Assembly: GCA_029881035.1 (NCBI GenBank)
Contig: JAOUNI010000008.1
Coordinates: 1-64,000, forward strand
Reading direction: 5' to 3'
Source: Gammaproteobacteria bacterium
Lineage (GTDB): Bacteria > Pseudomonadota > Gammaproteobacteria > SZUA-229
DNA: 64,000 nt
Shown: positions 52,447-63,660 of the stretch, one piece after another
How the letters are laid out: every line of letters begins with the position of its first letter
How positions within the stretch are numbered: position 1 is the stretch's first letter
Program-made: the position numbers and the translations under genes
Notes under the pieces: model-generated
What the model was told of the DNA's origin: nothing
What the model saw: the letters and a program-made list of their open reading frames with translations, nothing else
Database searches by the model: none

Positions 52447-52572
52447 AACAGTTCCTGTAAGGGTTAATGAAGGTATAAAATGCAGGTTGGCGTAAAACCT
52501 GTCTAATAAGGGTTTGCGCGCATGCGGAATATTGCAATAATCCAGCCTTTATTACAAAACCTGAAGAATAAG

Positions 52573-52737
52573 ATGATACGTTTATTAATGCCTTTGATGT
52601 TAATGCTGCTTATCTCGGCGTGTGGAAAAACCGGCGATTTATATTTGCCGGACGCTGAGCAGGGCGCAGGTGAAGTGAAAACGCGTGTAGAGAGTCCGGT
52701 GTTGAATAACGGGGAGAATGAACGTGGACCACTTTAA
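52573..52737 (+). CDS. LptM/YifL-type small lipoprotein
   Basis: MIRLLMPLMLMLLISACGKTGDLYLPD, lipobox ISAC, directly upstream of lysA; start trimmed. Confidence 0.85.
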   Translation: MIRLLMPLMLMLLISACGKTGDLYLPDAEQGAGEVKTRVESPVLNNGENERGPL

Positions 52738-53983
52738 TTATCGAAACGGCCGGCTGTTTGCAGAGGATGTTGATCTTGAAGCGGGTATCGCTGAATGGGG
52801 CTCGCCCTGTTACGTATATTCACGGGCGACACTGGAACGACACTGGAAAGCGTTTGATGATGCGTTGCAGGGTTATCCGCATCTGGTCTGTTACGCGGTA
52901 AAAGCCAATTCCAACCTGGCGGTGCTCAATGTGCTGGCCAGACTGGGCTCGGGCTTCGATATCGTATCAATGGGTGAACTTGAGCGGGTGTTGCGCGCTG
53001 GCGGCGTGGCCGACAAAATCGTTTTTTCCGGTGTGGGTAAAAGAAAAGACGAAATTGCGCGTGCCCTGGATGTGGGTATTCGTTGTTTTAATGTGGAGTC
53101 AGAAGCGGAATTGGAAGTGATTGCCAGTATTGCCGTGCAAAAAAATATGAAAGCGCCAGTTTCATTGCGTGTTAACCCGGATGTGGATGCCAAAACACAC
53201 CCCTATATTTCAACTGGGCTGAAAGAAAACAAATTTGGCATTCCGATTGAACAGGCGTTGAGTGTTTATAAAAAAGCGCAGTTCATGGCAGGAATTAATG
53301 TCATTGGCATCGACTGTCATATCGGTTCACAGCTTACCGAAGTCGCGCCCTTTGTCGACGCGCTCGACCGTGTGCTCGCCCTGGTTGATCGCCTGAATGA
53401 GGAAGGCATCGTATTAAAACATCTTGATCTGGGTGGTGGATTGGGTATTTGTTATCGTGATGAACAGCCGCCACAGCCTGCCGAGTTGGCCAAAGCACTG
53501 GCTGAACATTTACAGGGTCGTGATGTTGAAATCATCATCGAACCGGGGCGGGCAATAGCAGGTAATGCAGGTATTTTGCTTACCGAAGTTTTATATCTGA
53601 AACATGGTGAAGATCATAATTTTGCGATTGTCGATGCCGCTATGAATGACTTAATCCGTCCGGCGCTTTATGGCGCCTGGCAGGAAATAATACCTCTGGT
53701 GCCGAGAGAAAACGAAGCTAAACAGGCTTATGACGTGGTTGGGCCAATCTGTGAAACTGGTGATTTTCTCGGCAAGAATAGGCAGATGGCATTGCATCAG
53801 GGAGATTTTCTGGCAGTACGCTCATCCGGAGCGTATGGTTTTGGTATGAGCTCTAACTACAATAGTCGGCCTCGAGTGGCAGAGATTATGGTCGATGGCG
53901 AACAGGCGCAGGTGATTCGGCAGCGTGAAACTATGGAACAGTTATTCTCGAATGAAACCGTGCTGGCCGGAGATAATGAATGA
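52718..53983 (+). CDS. lysA: diaminopimelate decarboxylase
   Basis: YAVKANSNLAVLNVLARLGSGFDIVSMGEL, GIDCHIGSQLTE, EPGRAIAGNAGILLTEV, VVGPICETGDFLG. Confidence 0.98.
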   Translation: MNVDHFNYRNGRLFAEDVDLEAGIAEWGSPCYVYSRATLERHWKAFDDALQGYPHLVCYAVKANSNLAVLNVLARLGSGFDIVSMGELERVLRAGGVADKIVFSGVGKRKDEIARALDVGIRCFNVESEAELEVIASIAVQKNMKAPVSLRVNPDVDAKTHPYISTGLKENKFGIPIEQALSVYKKAQFMAGINVIGIDCHIGSQLTEVAPFVDALDRVLALVDRLNEEGIVLKHLDLGGGLGICYRDEQPPQPAELAKALAEHLQGRDVEIIIEPGRAIAGNAGILLTEVLYLKHGEDHNFAIVDAAMNDLIRPALYGAWQEIIPLVPRENEAKQAYDVVGPICETGDFLGKNRQMALHQGDFLAVRSSGAYGFGMSSNYNSRPRVAEIMVDGEQAQVIRQRETMEQLFSNETVLAGDNE

Positions 53984-54603
53984 AAATAAATGCCAAACAA
54001 CAATTTGAAGAACAGGGTACCTTGTTATTCAACGATATCGAGTTTCCTTTAACGAGTGAAGAGTGGCAGCATATCGAAAGCCTGCTCGATGAAGTGGAAT
54101 ACGAACATATTGTCGGTGGCGATGCCGGCGAGGGCCATTCGGTTTGGGTGTGTCGTTTTTATAATGATATCGATCGGCCGGTTGCGTTGCACGCACGCTC
54201 AGAGGAAATTAGCGACATTATAATGAGCCCGAAGATGAAAGTTTTTTATAAACAGATCATGGGTACTGATGAGCTTTGTCTGCGTCGTTGTCAGGCCAAT
54301 CTGTTGTATGAGGGCGATTACATTGGTGTGCACATTGATCAGGATAGTAATCCCGATTATTTCGCTACGGTGGTGTTACATTTTGATTCGGACTATCGTG
54401 GTGGTGCATTTATTACTCGTGATCAGCAGCGTGGCGATCATAGTTATAGTCCCTATAAAAGAGCTGCGCTAATTAATGATTGTTCAATTCCACATGAAGT
54501 TGCTACAGTTGAACTTGGAGAGCGTAGAACGCTGGCCTGTTTTATGTCAAAAAACTTTGGTGACAGCCATCATCACCGGAAAAACTTTCAGGTTGTAAAA
54601 TAA
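53980..54603 (+). CDS. 2OG-Fe(II) oxygenase-like protein
   Basis: GVHIDQDSNPDYFATVVLHFDSDYRGGAFI (HxD) ... CSIPHEVATVELGERRTLACFMS (distal H and R). Confidence 0.75.
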   Translation: MKINAKQQFEEQGTLLFNDIEFPLTSEEWQHIESLLDEVEYEHIVGGDAGEGHSVWVCRFYNDIDRPVALHARSEEISDIIMSPKMKVFYKQIMGTDELCLRRCQANLLYEGDYIGVHIDQDSNPDYFATVVLHFDSDYRGGAFITRDQQRGDHSYSPYKRAALINDCSIPHEVATVELGERRTLACFMSKNFGDSHHHRKNFQVVK

Positions 54604-54667
54604 TTCGGTTTGAGAGTATCATCAAGGATCATGTGGTATTAGTTGTAATTGTATAACAGGAGGACGC

Positions 54668-54868
54668 ATGGGCCGTTTAATACAATTAGTGATAGTGACC
54701 TTTTCTCTATTAGTGCTCACCTCGGCACAGGCCAGTTTGGGTATATCAATTAATAATGGTGAATGCGCTATTTTTGCGGATGAGGCAACTGACGACTCGA
54801 AACCGGATGGTGGTGATAAAAAGGAAGGCGGTGACAAAAAAGAGGAGGCCGAGCCAGATTGTGAATAA
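54668..54868 (+). CDS. small exported protein with acidic/lysine-rich low-complexity tail
   Basis: Signal peptide MGRLIQLVIVTFSLLVLTSAQA; tail DDSKPDGGDKKEGGDKKEEAEPDCE; RBS-like AGGAGG upstream. Confidence 0.65.
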   Translation: MGRLIQLVIVTFSLLVLTSAQASLGISINNGECAIFADEATDDSKPDGGDKKEGGDKKEEAEPDCE

Positions 54869-54937
54869 TATTTTTGAAAGTTCATTTGAATAATCAATAA
54901 TGTAAAAACAACCAAACCAGAAAGCAGGAGAAAGATA

Positions 54938-55597
54938 ATGATAAGAGCAATGAGCGTATCCTTAGTAGCGGCCAGCCTGGCCTTTTCGGTAAATATATTT
55001 GCCAAAGATGAAAATAAGCCCGTTGGAATTTCTGCAGATGTAATGAATGTAGAAGTGATCCATGATGGCAAAAAAACAAAGATCATGCGCGTTCAGGATA
55101 ATGCGAACATCATTAACCAGGCTTTCGCAAAAACTTCACGACCCTGTCCGCCATTCTGTATTCAGCCTGCAGTGCTTGCCCCGGGGGTTGAAACTATCGC
55201 CGAGCTGGAAGTGATGGATTATCTGTCAAAGATGGCTAATGGCGATGACACCATTCTGGTGATTGATTCACGTACACCGGACTGGGTTGAAAAAGGTACC
55301 ATTCCAGGCGCAATCAATATCCCATGGACTTCATTGAATGCATCGAAAGCCGACCCCATTTCGATCGGCGACATTATGGAAGAGAAATTTAATGTCGGCG
55401 GTGACGATGACAACCGCGATTTCTCCAAAGCAAAAACGCTGGTGATGTTCTGTAATGGCATGTGGTGCGGCCAGTCTCCGAACAACATCAAGAGCCTGCT
55501 GAAGATGGGTTATCCTGCTGAGAAAATCAAATGGTACCGTGGTGGTATGCAGGACTGGGAAGTGCTGGGCCTGACTACCGTTCCTGGTAAAAAATAA
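54938..55597 (+). CDS. exported rhodanese-like domain protein
   Basis: Signal peptide; VIDSRTPDWVEKGTIPGAINIPW and VMFCNGMWCGQSPNNIKSLLKMGYPAEKIKWYRGGMQDW. Confidence 0.88.
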   Translation: MIRAMSVSLVAASLAFSVNIFAKDENKPVGISADVMNVEVIHDGKKTKIMRVQDNANIINQAFAKTSRPCPPFCIQPAVLAPGVETIAELEVMDYLSKMANGDDTILVIDSRTPDWVEKGTIPGAINIPWTSLNASKADPISIGDIMEEKFNVGGDDDNRDFSKAKTLVMFCNGMWCGQSPNNIKSLLKMGYPAEKIKWYRGGMQDWEVLGLTTVPGKK

Positions 55598-55633
55598 GAT
55601 ACGTATCTGGCACTGCCGGACTCGTTCGAACAA

Positions 55634-55665
55634 AAGGCTGCCCTTGTTTCAGGGTGGCCTTTTTT
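55634..55665 (+). terminator. rho-independent terminator
   Basis: AAGGCTGCCCT-TGTTTC-AGGGTGGCCTT (11-bp stem, two wobble pairs) followed by TTTT. Confidence 0.75.
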
Positions 55666-55711
55666 GCTTTATAGGCTGGCACAAAACCCGGCTCGTCGGT
55701 ATGCTAGCCCC

Positions 55712-56542
55712 ATGTTAATTAACTTCACCAAAATGCAGGGTATCGGTAATGACTTTGTCGTTATAGACGCTATTCACCAGAAGATTTCCTTAAGTCGTGA
55801 ACAAATACGCCATATAGCACACCGGCATTTTGGCGTCGGTTGTGATCAGTTGCTGCTGGTGGAAAAAAGCCAGAGGCCGGATGCCGAATTTCGATACCGT
55901 ATTTTTAACGCCGATGGTAGCGAAGTTGAGCAATGCGGCAATGGTGCGCGCTGTTTTGCCCGTTTTGTTGTTGATCAGGGCCTGACCAATAGTGAGACCA
56001 TTCCGGTCGAAACTAAATCAGGTTTGATACAACTCAAGATTGAAGCAGATGGGCGTGTTACCGTGGACATGGGCGAGCCGAATTTTGATCCGGCCAGCCT
56101 GCCGTTTGAGGCCAAAGGCCAGCCGGAATACCATGAACTGGTGGTGAATGGTGAGAAATATGCTATAGGTGCTGTATCTATGGGAAATCCACACGCGGTA
56201 TTGCTGGTCGATTCGGTGAAAGAGGCGCCGGTGAAAACGCTGGGTTCCTCCATAGAGAGTCATGCACGTTTTCCTCAACGGGTGAATGTGGGCTTTATGG
56301 AAATAGAAGATCGTGACAATATTCGTTTACGTGTCTACGAACGAGGGGCTGGCGAAACCATGGCTTGCGGCACGGGAGCCTGTGCAGCGGTTGCAGTGGG
56401 CATCAAAAATCGCTTACTCAATGAGCGTGTGCAGGTTGAATTACGAGGTGGGGATCTAACAATTTACTGGCCGGGAACAGGATCTCATTTAATGATGACG
56501 GGGCCAGCAGAAACCGTATATAAAGGGCAAATAGAACTGTGA
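55712..56542 (+). CDS. dapF: diaminopimelate epimerase
   Basis: [58 protein letters not shown]; internal ATG used. Confidence 0.98.
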   Translation: MLINFTKMQGIGNDFVVIDAIHQKISLSREQIRHIAHRHFGVGCDQLLLVEKSQRPDAEFRYRIFNADGSEVEQCGNGARCFARFVVDQGLTNSETIPVETKSGLIQLKIEADGRVTVDMGEPNFDPASLPFEAKGQPEYHELVVNGEKYAIGAVSMGNPHAVLLVDSVKEAPVKTLGSSIESHARFPQRVNVGFMEIEDRDNIRLRVYERGAGETMACGTGACAAVAVGIKNRLLNERVQVELRGGDLTIYWPGTGSHLMMTGPAETVYKGQIEL

Positions 56543-57258
56543 CTATACAAACAGAACTGTCTCAACAGACAACACAACAAGAAGAAAAATTAGCCGACGA
56601 ACTGCAGTTAATCAGTTTACTCAAGGAGCACAGCGATATTTTGCGTCGTCGCCCTGAATTACTGGCCGAGCTGGAAATTCCACATCAAACCATTGGTGCT
56701 GTTTCATTGATTGAGCGCCAGGTTCAAGTTTTGCGTGATAAGTTAAAGGCCAGTGAAAGTCATCTAATCGAATTGATGGAAATCGCACGACTGAATGAGC
56801 GTCTGGCTAACAGCCGGCATCGAATCGCGATTAATTTGCTGGGTGCACATGATTTGATCGATGTTATCAGCGTGGTGCTGGATGAATTAAAAAATGAACT
56901 TAAAGCTGAGTTTGCAGATATTAAATTAATTTCAGATAACACTGAGCAGATGGAAAAACACCCCGGATTGTTTGTGTCCAGTCAGTCAACAGAGCTAAAT
57001 CAGTTTTCAACCATGCTTAAGCAGAAAAATCCAGTTTGCGGGCGTAGCTCAGCAGAGCAAAATACCTTCTTATTTGGAGATAAGGCCGGGCAAATTACTT
57101 CAGCCGCGGTGATTCCATTGGTATCAGGTGCAGATTTAGGATTACTGGGGCTGGGGAGTAGTGAAAGTGATCGTTTCCAGGCATCTATGGGCACTGAATT
57201 TTTGAGTCAGATGGGTGAGATGGTGAGTGCGGCTTTAGCGGTTCACCTGGAAAAATAG
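56539..57258 (+). CDS. DUF484-family protein
   Basis: [44 protein letters not shown]; between dapF and xerC as commonly found. Confidence 0.88.
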   Translation: MTIQTELSQQTTQQEEKLADELQLISLLKEHSDILRRRPELLAELEIPHQTIGAVSLIERQVQVLRDKLKASESHLIELMEIARLNERLANSRHRIAINLLGAHDLIDVISVVLDELKNELKAEFADIKLISDNTEQMEKHPGLFVSSQSTELNQFSTMLKQKNPVCGRSSAEQNTFLFGDKAGQITSAAVIPLVSGADLGLLGLGSSESDRFQASMGTEFLSQMGEMVSAALAVHLEK

Positions 57259-57261
57259 CCT

Positions 57262-58179
57262 ATGAGTAAAACTCAGGATTCTGGCATGGTGGAATGGCAG
57301 GATCGGTTGGTGCGTTTTTTTATCTATCTAGAATCTGAGCGTAAGTATTCCAGACATACTTTATCGGCTTATCAGCGTGATATTCAGGCCTTCAGCCAGT
57401 TTTGCACCGAGAACGATCAGATCGACTGGGCTGATATTGATGAGGCGCTGGTCAGACGTTTCGTTGCTTCGCAACATCGCAAAGGCCTGTCGGGCCGAAG
57501 CTTGCAGCGTCGATTGTCTGCCGTTCGCACCCTGTTTAATTATCTGTGTCGTCATTATGGCCTGGCTAATAACCCCGCCGATGGCGTGCCAGCACCAAAA
57601 TCAGCGCGCCGTTTACCTGAGACACTGGGTGTCGATCAGCTCAATAATCTGTTAGCCATGCCCGGTGATGACCCGTTAACACATAGAGATCATGCCATAA
57701 TGGAATTGTTGTACGGCTGCGGTTTGCGACTATCTGAATTGACCGGGTTGAACCTGACCAACATCGACTGGCGGCAGCAGATACTCACCGTCTCAGGTAA
57801 GGGCAATAAGCAACGGCGTATACCGTTTGGTAAAAAAGCCGCTGATGCATTAAAGATCTGGATGAAAGATAGAAGTTTATTGCTCAAGCAGGAAGAAGAG
57901 GCTCTGTTCCTGAGTAAAGACGGCCAGCGCATCAGTAACAGGAGCGTGCAGCAGCGACTCAAAAAATGGGCGTTCAAGCAGGGCCTGAATAGCAATGCCT
58001 ATCCCCACATGTTGAGGCACTCTTTTGCCTCACATATTCTGGAATCATCCAGCGATCTGCGCGCGGTGCAGGAACTGCTGGGCCACGCCAACCTGAGCAC
58101 CACCCAGATCTATACACATCTTGATTTTCAGCATCTTGCAGGCGTTTACGACAAAGCGCACCCAAGATCACGTAAGTAG
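57262..58179 (+). CDS. xerC: tyrosine recombinase XerC
   Basis: LYGCGLRLSELTGL, HMLRHSFASHILESSSDLRAVQELLGHANLSTTQIYTHLDFQHLAGVYDKAHPRSRK. Confidence 0.97.
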   Translation: MSKTQDSGMVEWQDRLVRFFIYLESERKYSRHTLSAYQRDIQAFSQFCTENDQIDWADIDEALVRRFVASQHRKGLSGRSLQRRLSAVRTLFNYLCRHYGLANNPADGVPAPKSARRLPETLGVDQLNNLLAMPGDDPLTHRDHAIMELLYGCGLRLSELTGLNLTNIDWRQQILTVSGKGNKQRRIPFGKKAADALKIWMKDRSLLLKQEEEALFLSKDGQRISNRSVQQRLKKWAFKQGLNSNAYPHMLRHSFASHILESSSDLRAVQELLGHANLSTTQIYTHLDFQHLAGVYDKAHPRSRK

Positions 58180-58239
58180 CTTCACCCGCCGGCGTTTCGT
58201 GTAAAATTACCAATCTTAGAGATTATTGGGAGATTTGAC

Positions 58240-58773
58240 GTGGAGACATTTCACGGTACAACCATCATAACAGTGCGTCGGGGCGGCAAAGTAGTGGTCG
58301 GTGGCGATGGTCAGGTCACTCTGGGTAACACGGTGATGAAGGGCAATGCCACCAAAGTGCGCAAGATCTATCACGATAAAGTTGTGGTGGGTTTTGCTGG
58401 TGCCACTGCCGATGCTTTCACTTTGCTGGAAAGATTTGAAGGTATGCTGGAACGCCATAGCGGCCAGCTGAAACGTGCCGCTGTTGAGCTCGCTAAAGAC
58501 TGGCGCACTGATCGTATGTTACGCAGGCTGGAGGCGATGTTGATTGTCGTCGATAAAGAGAGTTCATTGCTGGTATCGGGAACCGGTGATGTGATCGATA
58601 CGGAAGATGATTTAATCGCCATAGGTTCGGGCGGTCCATATGCTCAATCCGCTGCACGCGCTTTATTTGAAAATACCGAAATGACGGCCAGAGAAATTGT
58701 AGAAAAGAGTTTGGCGATCGCTGGTGATATCTGCATCTACACTAACCAGACGCGTACTATTGAAGAATTATAA
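58240..58773 (+). CDS. hslV: ATP-dependent protease subunit HslV (GTG start)
   Basis: [31 protein letters not shown]; first codon GTG. Confidence 0.98.
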   Translation: METFHGTTIITVRRGGKVVVGGDGQVTLGNTVMKGNATKVRKIYHDKVVVGFAGATADAFTLLERFEGMLERHSGQLKRAAVELAKDWRTDRMLRRLEAMLIVVDKESSLLVSGTGDVIDTEDDLIAIGSGGPYAQSAARALFENTEMTAREIVEKSLAIAGDICIYTNQTRTIEEL

Positions 58774-58824
58774 GTTGGGCAGAATTGTAACTGTCCACCC
58801 AAACAGTAACAGGTTAAAAAATCT

Positions 58825-60153
58825 ATGTCTGAAATGACTCCCCGCGAAATTGCACAGGAGCTGGATAAACACATCGTTGGCCAGCAAAAAGCCAAGCGAG
58901 CAGTAGCGATTGCTTTACGTAATCGTTGGCGCCGCATGCAGATTGATCAGGAACTGCGTAACGAAATCACGCCTAAAAATATCCTGATGATCGGACCCAC
59001 CGGCGTCGGCAAAACCGAAATCGCGCGCCGACTGGCGCACCTGGCAAATGCGCCATTCATCAAGGTCGAAGCAACCAAGTTTACTGAAATTGGTTATGTA
59101 GGCAGGGAAGTTGATTCGATTATTCGTGATCTGGTCGATATGGCTGTAAAAACGGCGCGTGAACAGGAAATCAAAAATGTAAAACATCAGGCAGAAGCGG
59201 CTGCAGAAGAACGTATTCTTAATGCTTTATTACCGCCCAGCCGTAATGAGTTTGGTGAGCCGGAAGTGCAGGAATCAGGCACTCGTGAGAAATTTAGAGA
59301 AAAACTTCGCCATGGTGAGCTCGATGGTAAAGAAATTGAAATAGAAGTATCGGCCTCAACCATGGGTGTGGAAATTATGGCACCACCGGGTATGGAAGAA
59401 ATGACCAGCCAGTTGCAGGGCGTATTTCAGAATCTGTCGAGTCATCGTAAAAAAACGGAAAAAATGAAAATTCTGCAGGCGCGTAAAGTGCTGCTGGAAG
59501 AAGAGTCGGACAAGTTACTTAATGATGAAGAGATCAAGGCCAATGCGGTAGAAAATGCTGAACAGAATGGCATCGTTTTTCTCGATGAGCTGGATAAGGT
59601 AGCTAAACGTGCCGATTCAGGCAGTGGCGGTGATGTTTCACGCGAAGGTGTGCAGCGTGACTTGCTGCCTCTGGTTGAAGGCTGCACCGTGAGTACTAAA
59701 TACGGCATGGTTAAAACTGATCATATTTTGTTTATTGCCTCAGGTGCTTTCCATCTGTGTAAGCCTTCAGATCTTATTCCAGAGCTGCAGGGTCGTTTAC
59801 CGATTCGTGTTGAACTGGATGCACTGAATGCTGCAGATTTCCAGCGCATTTTGACCGAGCCGGATGCGGCCTTAACCGTGCAATACAAAGCGCTGCTGAA
59901 AACTGAAGGTGTTGAGCTGGATTTTACCGATGAAGGCGTAAAACGAATTGCTGAGATCGCCTACAGCGTGAACGAGAGATCAGAAAATATTGGTGCACGT
60001 CGATTACATACTGTAATGGAAAGATTGTTAGATGATATTTCCTACAGTGCACCGGATAAATCCGGCACAAAAGTGATCATCGATGCCGCTTATGTTGACA
60101 ACAGCCTTGGCGAACTGGTTAAAGATGAAGACCTGAGCCGCTACATTCTATAA
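58825..60153 (+). CDS. hslU: ATP-dependent protease ATPase subunit HslU
   Basis: [53 protein letters not shown]-terminal EDLSRYIL. Confidence 0.99.
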   Translation: MSEMTPREIAQELDKHIVGQQKAKRAVAIALRNRWRRMQIDQELRNEITPKNILMIGPTGVGKTEIARRLAHLANAPFIKVEATKFTEIGYVGREVDSIIRDLVDMAVKTAREQEIKNVKHQAEAAAEERILNALLPPSRNEFGEPEVQESGTREKFREKLRHGELDGKEIEIEVSASTMGVEIMAPPGMEEMTSQLQGVFQNLSSHRKKTEKMKILQARKVLLEEESDKLLNDEEIKANAVENAEQNGIVFLDELDKVAKRADSGSGGDVSREGVQRDLLPLVEGCTVSTKYGMVKTDHILFIASGAFHLCKPSDLIPELQGRLPIRVELDALNAADFQRILTEPDAALTVQYKALLKTEGVELDFTDEGVKRIAEIAYSVNERSENIGARRLHTVMERLLDDISYSAPDKSGTKVIIDAAYVDNSLGELVKDEDLSRYIL

Positions 60154-60176
60154 AGAAGATATTAAAGAGAACAATT

Positions 60177-60533
60177 ATGGTAAAACCAGTTGATATTAAT
60201 CTGCATCAAAAAAGCCGAATACTTGAGCTGACTTATGAAGATGGTACAAATTATAAGTTACCCTGCGAATACCTGAGAGTGTATTCACCTTCTGCAGAAG
60301 TGACCGGTCACGGACCAGGGCAGGAAATTCTGCAGCTGAATAAAGAAGAGGTAAACATCATCGGCATCGAACCACAGGGCAACTATGCTTTAAAGTTAAT
60401 TTTTGATGATAAGCATGATACCGGCCTTTTTACCTGGGAATATTTGCAGGAGCTGGGTTCGAAATACGAAGAGAAATGGCAGGATTATCTGGATCGACTG
60501 AAAGCAGCCGGCCACGAACGTAAAGCTAAATAG
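60177..60533 (+). CDS. DUF971-family protein (gamma-butyrobetaine hydroxylase N-terminal-like)
   Basis: [43 protein letters not shown]. Confidence 0.88.
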   Translation: MVKPVDINLHQKSRILELTYEDGTNYKLPCEYLRVYSPSAEVTGHGPGQEILQLNKEEVNIIGIEPQGNYALKLIFDDKHDTGLFTWEYLQELGSKYEEKWQDYLDRLKAAGHERKAK

Positions 60534-60541
60534 AGAAAACA

Positions 60542-61288
60542 ATGTCAGCAAAAAAAACACATTTTGGTTTCAAACAGGTCGATGCGGATAAAAAAGCGGG
60601 CATGGTTGCTGAAGTCTTTAGCTCGGTCGCCAGCAAGTACGACATCATGAATGATGTTATGTCATTTGGTATTCACCGTATCTGGAAAAAAATTGCCATG
60701 GCCCATACCGGCCTGAAAAAAGGCATGCGCGCTTTGGATGTCGCCGGTGGTACTGGTGACCTTACCATTTACATGTCAAGGCAGGTCGGACCCACCGGCG
60801 AAGTCATTATTTCCGATATCAATCCGGCTATGCTGGAACAGGGTCGCCGTCGTCTAATTGATAAGGGCGTCGCTGGCAATGTGAAATTTGTTGAGGCCAA
60901 TGCTGAAGAATTGCCTTTTGAAGATAACTCATTTGACTGCATCACCATTGCATTTGGTTTGCGCAATGTTACCGATAAAGATAAAGCATTAAAAGATATG
61001 TATCGTGTACTTAAGCCGGGTGGCCGGTTATTGGTGCTGGAATTTTCCAAGCCGATATTGCCGGGTCTGGATAAGATATATGATTTTTATTCATTCAATG
61101 TGCTGCCGAAGATGGGTAAGGTTATAGCCAACGATGAAGAAAGTTACCGCTATCTAGCAGAGTCAATTCGTATGCATCCTGATCAGGCCACATTGAAAGA
61201 CATGATGCAAAACGCAGGCTTCGAACGGTGCACATATTACAACATGACCGGCGGTATAGTTGCGTTACACAAGGGCTTCAAACTTTAG
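60542..61288 (+). CDS. ubiE: ubiquinone/menaquinone biosynthesis methyltransferase UbiE
   Basis: [45 protein letters not shown]. Confidence 0.98.
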   Translation: MSAKKTHFGFKQVDADKKAGMVAEVFSSVASKYDIMNDVMSFGIHRIWKKIAMAHTGLKKGMRALDVAGGTGDLTIYMSRQVGPTGEVIISDINPAMLEQGRRRLIDKGVAGNVKFVEANAEELPFEDNSFDCITIAFGLRNVTDKDKALKDMYRVLKPGGRLLVLEFSKPILPGLDKIYDFYSFNVLPKMGKVIANDEESYRYLAESIRMHPDQATLKDMMQNAGFERCTYYNMTGGIVALHKGFKL

Positions 61289-61290
61289 AT

Positions 61291-61917
61291 ATGTTATTGC
61301 ATGATTCAGTGAGTGAGGCGTCTATTTTATGGCTGGAGGCCATGATAAATAAATATCTATCACTGGATCCGGAAGTTACAGAAAAATTAGCAGAACTTGA
61401 AGGCCGGGTGATCGCTGTAGAAATAACAGGTGTGAATAAAATCCTATATTTTTTTCCACATCAGGCAGGCATGGATGTTACAGAGCAATATCAAAACCAA
61501 GCTGATACTACACTCAAAGGTTCACCATTGGCGCTGTTAAAAATGAGTATGAGTAAAGACGTCGCAGAGTTGATGCTGAAAGGTGAAGTTGAGATTAAGG
61601 GCGATGTTCGGCTGGGTCGAAATTTTAAAAAAATATTGTCAGAGATAGATATCGACTGGGAAGAATATATTGCCCGAATTATTGGTGATGCATCGGCGCA
61701 TCATCTGAAAAGTCTGACAAAAAAAATAATGAACTGGGGTCGCCAGGCCGGCAAAGATATTGCTGCGGATGTTTCCGAGTATCTTCAGGAAGAAAGTCGG
61801 GATGTAGTCAGTAAACCCGAGCTAGAAATGTTTTATCAGCATGTTGATACGCTGAGAAATCGGCTGGATCGATTTCAGGCACGACTTGAAGCATTAAAAA
61901 ATAAACAACAAAAATAA
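61291..61917 (+). CDS. ubiJ: ubiquinone biosynthesis accessory protein UbiJ (SCP2-like)
   Basis: Position between ubiE and ubiB; SCP2-like lipid-binding segment; start trimmed to 61291. Confidence 0.85.
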   Translation: MLLHDSVSEASILWLEAMINKYLSLDPEVTEKLAELEGRVIAVEITGVNKILYFFPHQAGMDVTEQYQNQADTTLKGSPLALLKMSMSKDVAELMLKGEVEIKGDVRLGRNFKKILSEIDIDWEEYIARIIGDASAHHLKSLTKKIMNWGRQAGKDIAADVSEYLQEESRDVVSKPELEMFYQHVDTLRNRLDRFQARLEALKNKQQK

Positions 61918-61949
61918 TATAAACGAGCGGAATTTAAATTTAAATAATA

Positions 61950-63617
61950 ATGAGATTAATTGGACCAAAACAGTTCTTTCGCCTGCTGCGAATCAATTAT
62001 GTGCTCGCGCGTCATGGACTGGATGATATTATTTTTGCGACACATCTATTGCGGCCATTTCGGTTTCTCATCTACGTTTTGCCATGGAACTGGTTTCGGT
62101 CAGAACGAGCGCCCCGAGGTGCACGTATCCGCCGATCACTGGAAGACCTGGGGCCTGTCTTTATAAAATTTGGCCAGATGTTATCGACCCGCCGAGACCT
62201 GCTCGCAGATGACATTGCTGATGAGCTGGAGTTGCTGCAGGATGCAGTACCGCCATTCCCTAACCAAAAAGCGCAGGAAATTATTGAAAAAGCTTTTGGC
62301 CGAACACTTGGTGAATTATTTGAGAGTTTTGAAGCGAATCCATTAGCCTCGGCTTCAATTGCTCAGGTACATGGTGCGCGATTAAAGAGTGGTGAAGATG
62401 TTGTTGTTAAAGTATTAAGGCCTAATATTCTGCCGGTCATCAAACGAGATATTTCATTGCTCTATATTATTGCTGAATGGGCAGCACGTTATTCTTCTCA
62501 AATACGCAGGTTACGTCCGGTTGAAGTTGTGGCCGAGTATGAGAAAACAATAATTGACGAGCTAGACCTGATGCGTGAGGCAGCCAACGCCAGTCAGTTA
62601 CGCAGAAATTTTGAATATTCAGCCGATCTATACGTGCCGGAAGTGTACTGGGATTACACACGTAAAAATGTCATGGTGATGGAGCGTATTTATGGCTCCT
62701 CTATTCGTAATATTGACGAGCTAAAAGAAAAAAATACCGATATGAAAAGACTGGCGGAAATGGGTGTGGAAATATTTTTCACCCAGGTGTTTACGCACAA
62801 CTTTTTTCACGCTGATATGCATCCAGGTAATGTTTTTGTTGATATCGATAACCCCGTTATGCCGAAATATATTGCGATTGATTTTGGTATTATGGGTACG
62901 CTCAATCAGATTGATAAACGTTATTTGGCAGAAAATTTCCTGGCTTTTTTCCAGCGTGATTACAATAAAGTTGCACGCTTGCATGTTGAGTCGGGCTGGG
63001 TGCCAGCCAATACACGTGTAGATGAATTTGAGTCAGCGATTCGCAGCGTATGTGAGCCTATTTTTGAACGGCCGTTAAAAGATATTTCGTTTGGTCAATT
63101 ATTATTGCGATTATTCCAGACGGCAAGACGCTTTAATATGGAAGTACAGCCGCAATTAGTGTTATTACAGAAAACCCTGCTCAATATCGAAGGCCTGGGT
63201 CGACAGTTATATCCCGAGCTTGATTTATGGACCACTGCCAAACCATTCCTTGAACGCTGGATGGAAGAACAGGTTGGTACCAAAGCTATGTTACGTAGTT
63301 TTAAGGAAAATCTGCCTTATCTTGTCGAGAAGATGCCAGAGCTGCCAATGATGATTTACGAAGCATTGAAAAATGCCTCCACTGGTAATGATCAGAAAAT
63401 GCAGTTACAGGAAATAAAAAAAATGCGTGCAGAGTTCAAGAGCAGTAATCAACGCAATATGGTGGCCATTGGCGGTGCCAGTTTATTGATGAGCGCATTT
63501 ATTGTTTTTGGTTTGGGCAGCGCTGAAGAAACAGCAATGTTCATGGGTGCGCCGATAATGTCATGGGTACTGGGTAGTATCGGTTCAGCTTTCTTATTAT
63601 TCGCCATTCAGGATTGA
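61950..63617 (+). CDS. ubiB: ubiquinone biosynthesis protein UbiB
   Basis: [64 protein letters not shown]. Confidence 0.98.
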   Translation: MRLIGPKQFFRLLRINYVLARHGLDDIIFATHLLRPFRFLIYVLPWNWFRSERAPRGARIRRSLEDLGPVFIKFGQMLSTRRDLLADDIADELELLQDAVPPFPNQKAQEIIEKAFGRTLGELFESFEANPLASASIAQVHGARLKSGEDVVVKVLRPNILPVIKRDISLLYIIAEWAARYSSQIRRLRPVEVVAEYEKTIIDELDLMREAANASQLRRNFEYSADLYVPEVYWDYTRKNVMVMERIYGSSIRNIDELKEKNTDMKRLAEMGVEIFFTQVFTHNFFHADMHPGNVFVDIDNPVMPKYIAIDFGIMGTLNQIDKRYLAENFLAFFQRDYNKVARLHVESGWVPANTRVDEFESAIRSVCEPIFERPLKDISFGQLLLRLFQTARRFNMEVQPQLVLLQKTLLNIEGLGRQLYPELDLWTTAKPFLERWMEEQVGTKAMLRSFKENLPYLVEKMPELPMMIYEALKNASTGNDQKMQLQEIKKMRAEFKSSNQRNMVAIGGASLLMSAFIVFGLGSAEETAMFMGAPIMSWVLGSIGSAFLLFAIQD

Positions 63618-63660
63618 GTATTTTGCGCAACCGTATTGAATACTGTCGGAGCCAGTGCTG

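Noticed and set aside
57262-58179. XerC as a mobile-element integrase
   Set aside because: Sequence motifs and dapF-DUF484-xerC context identify the housekeeping chromosome dimer-resolution recombinase.
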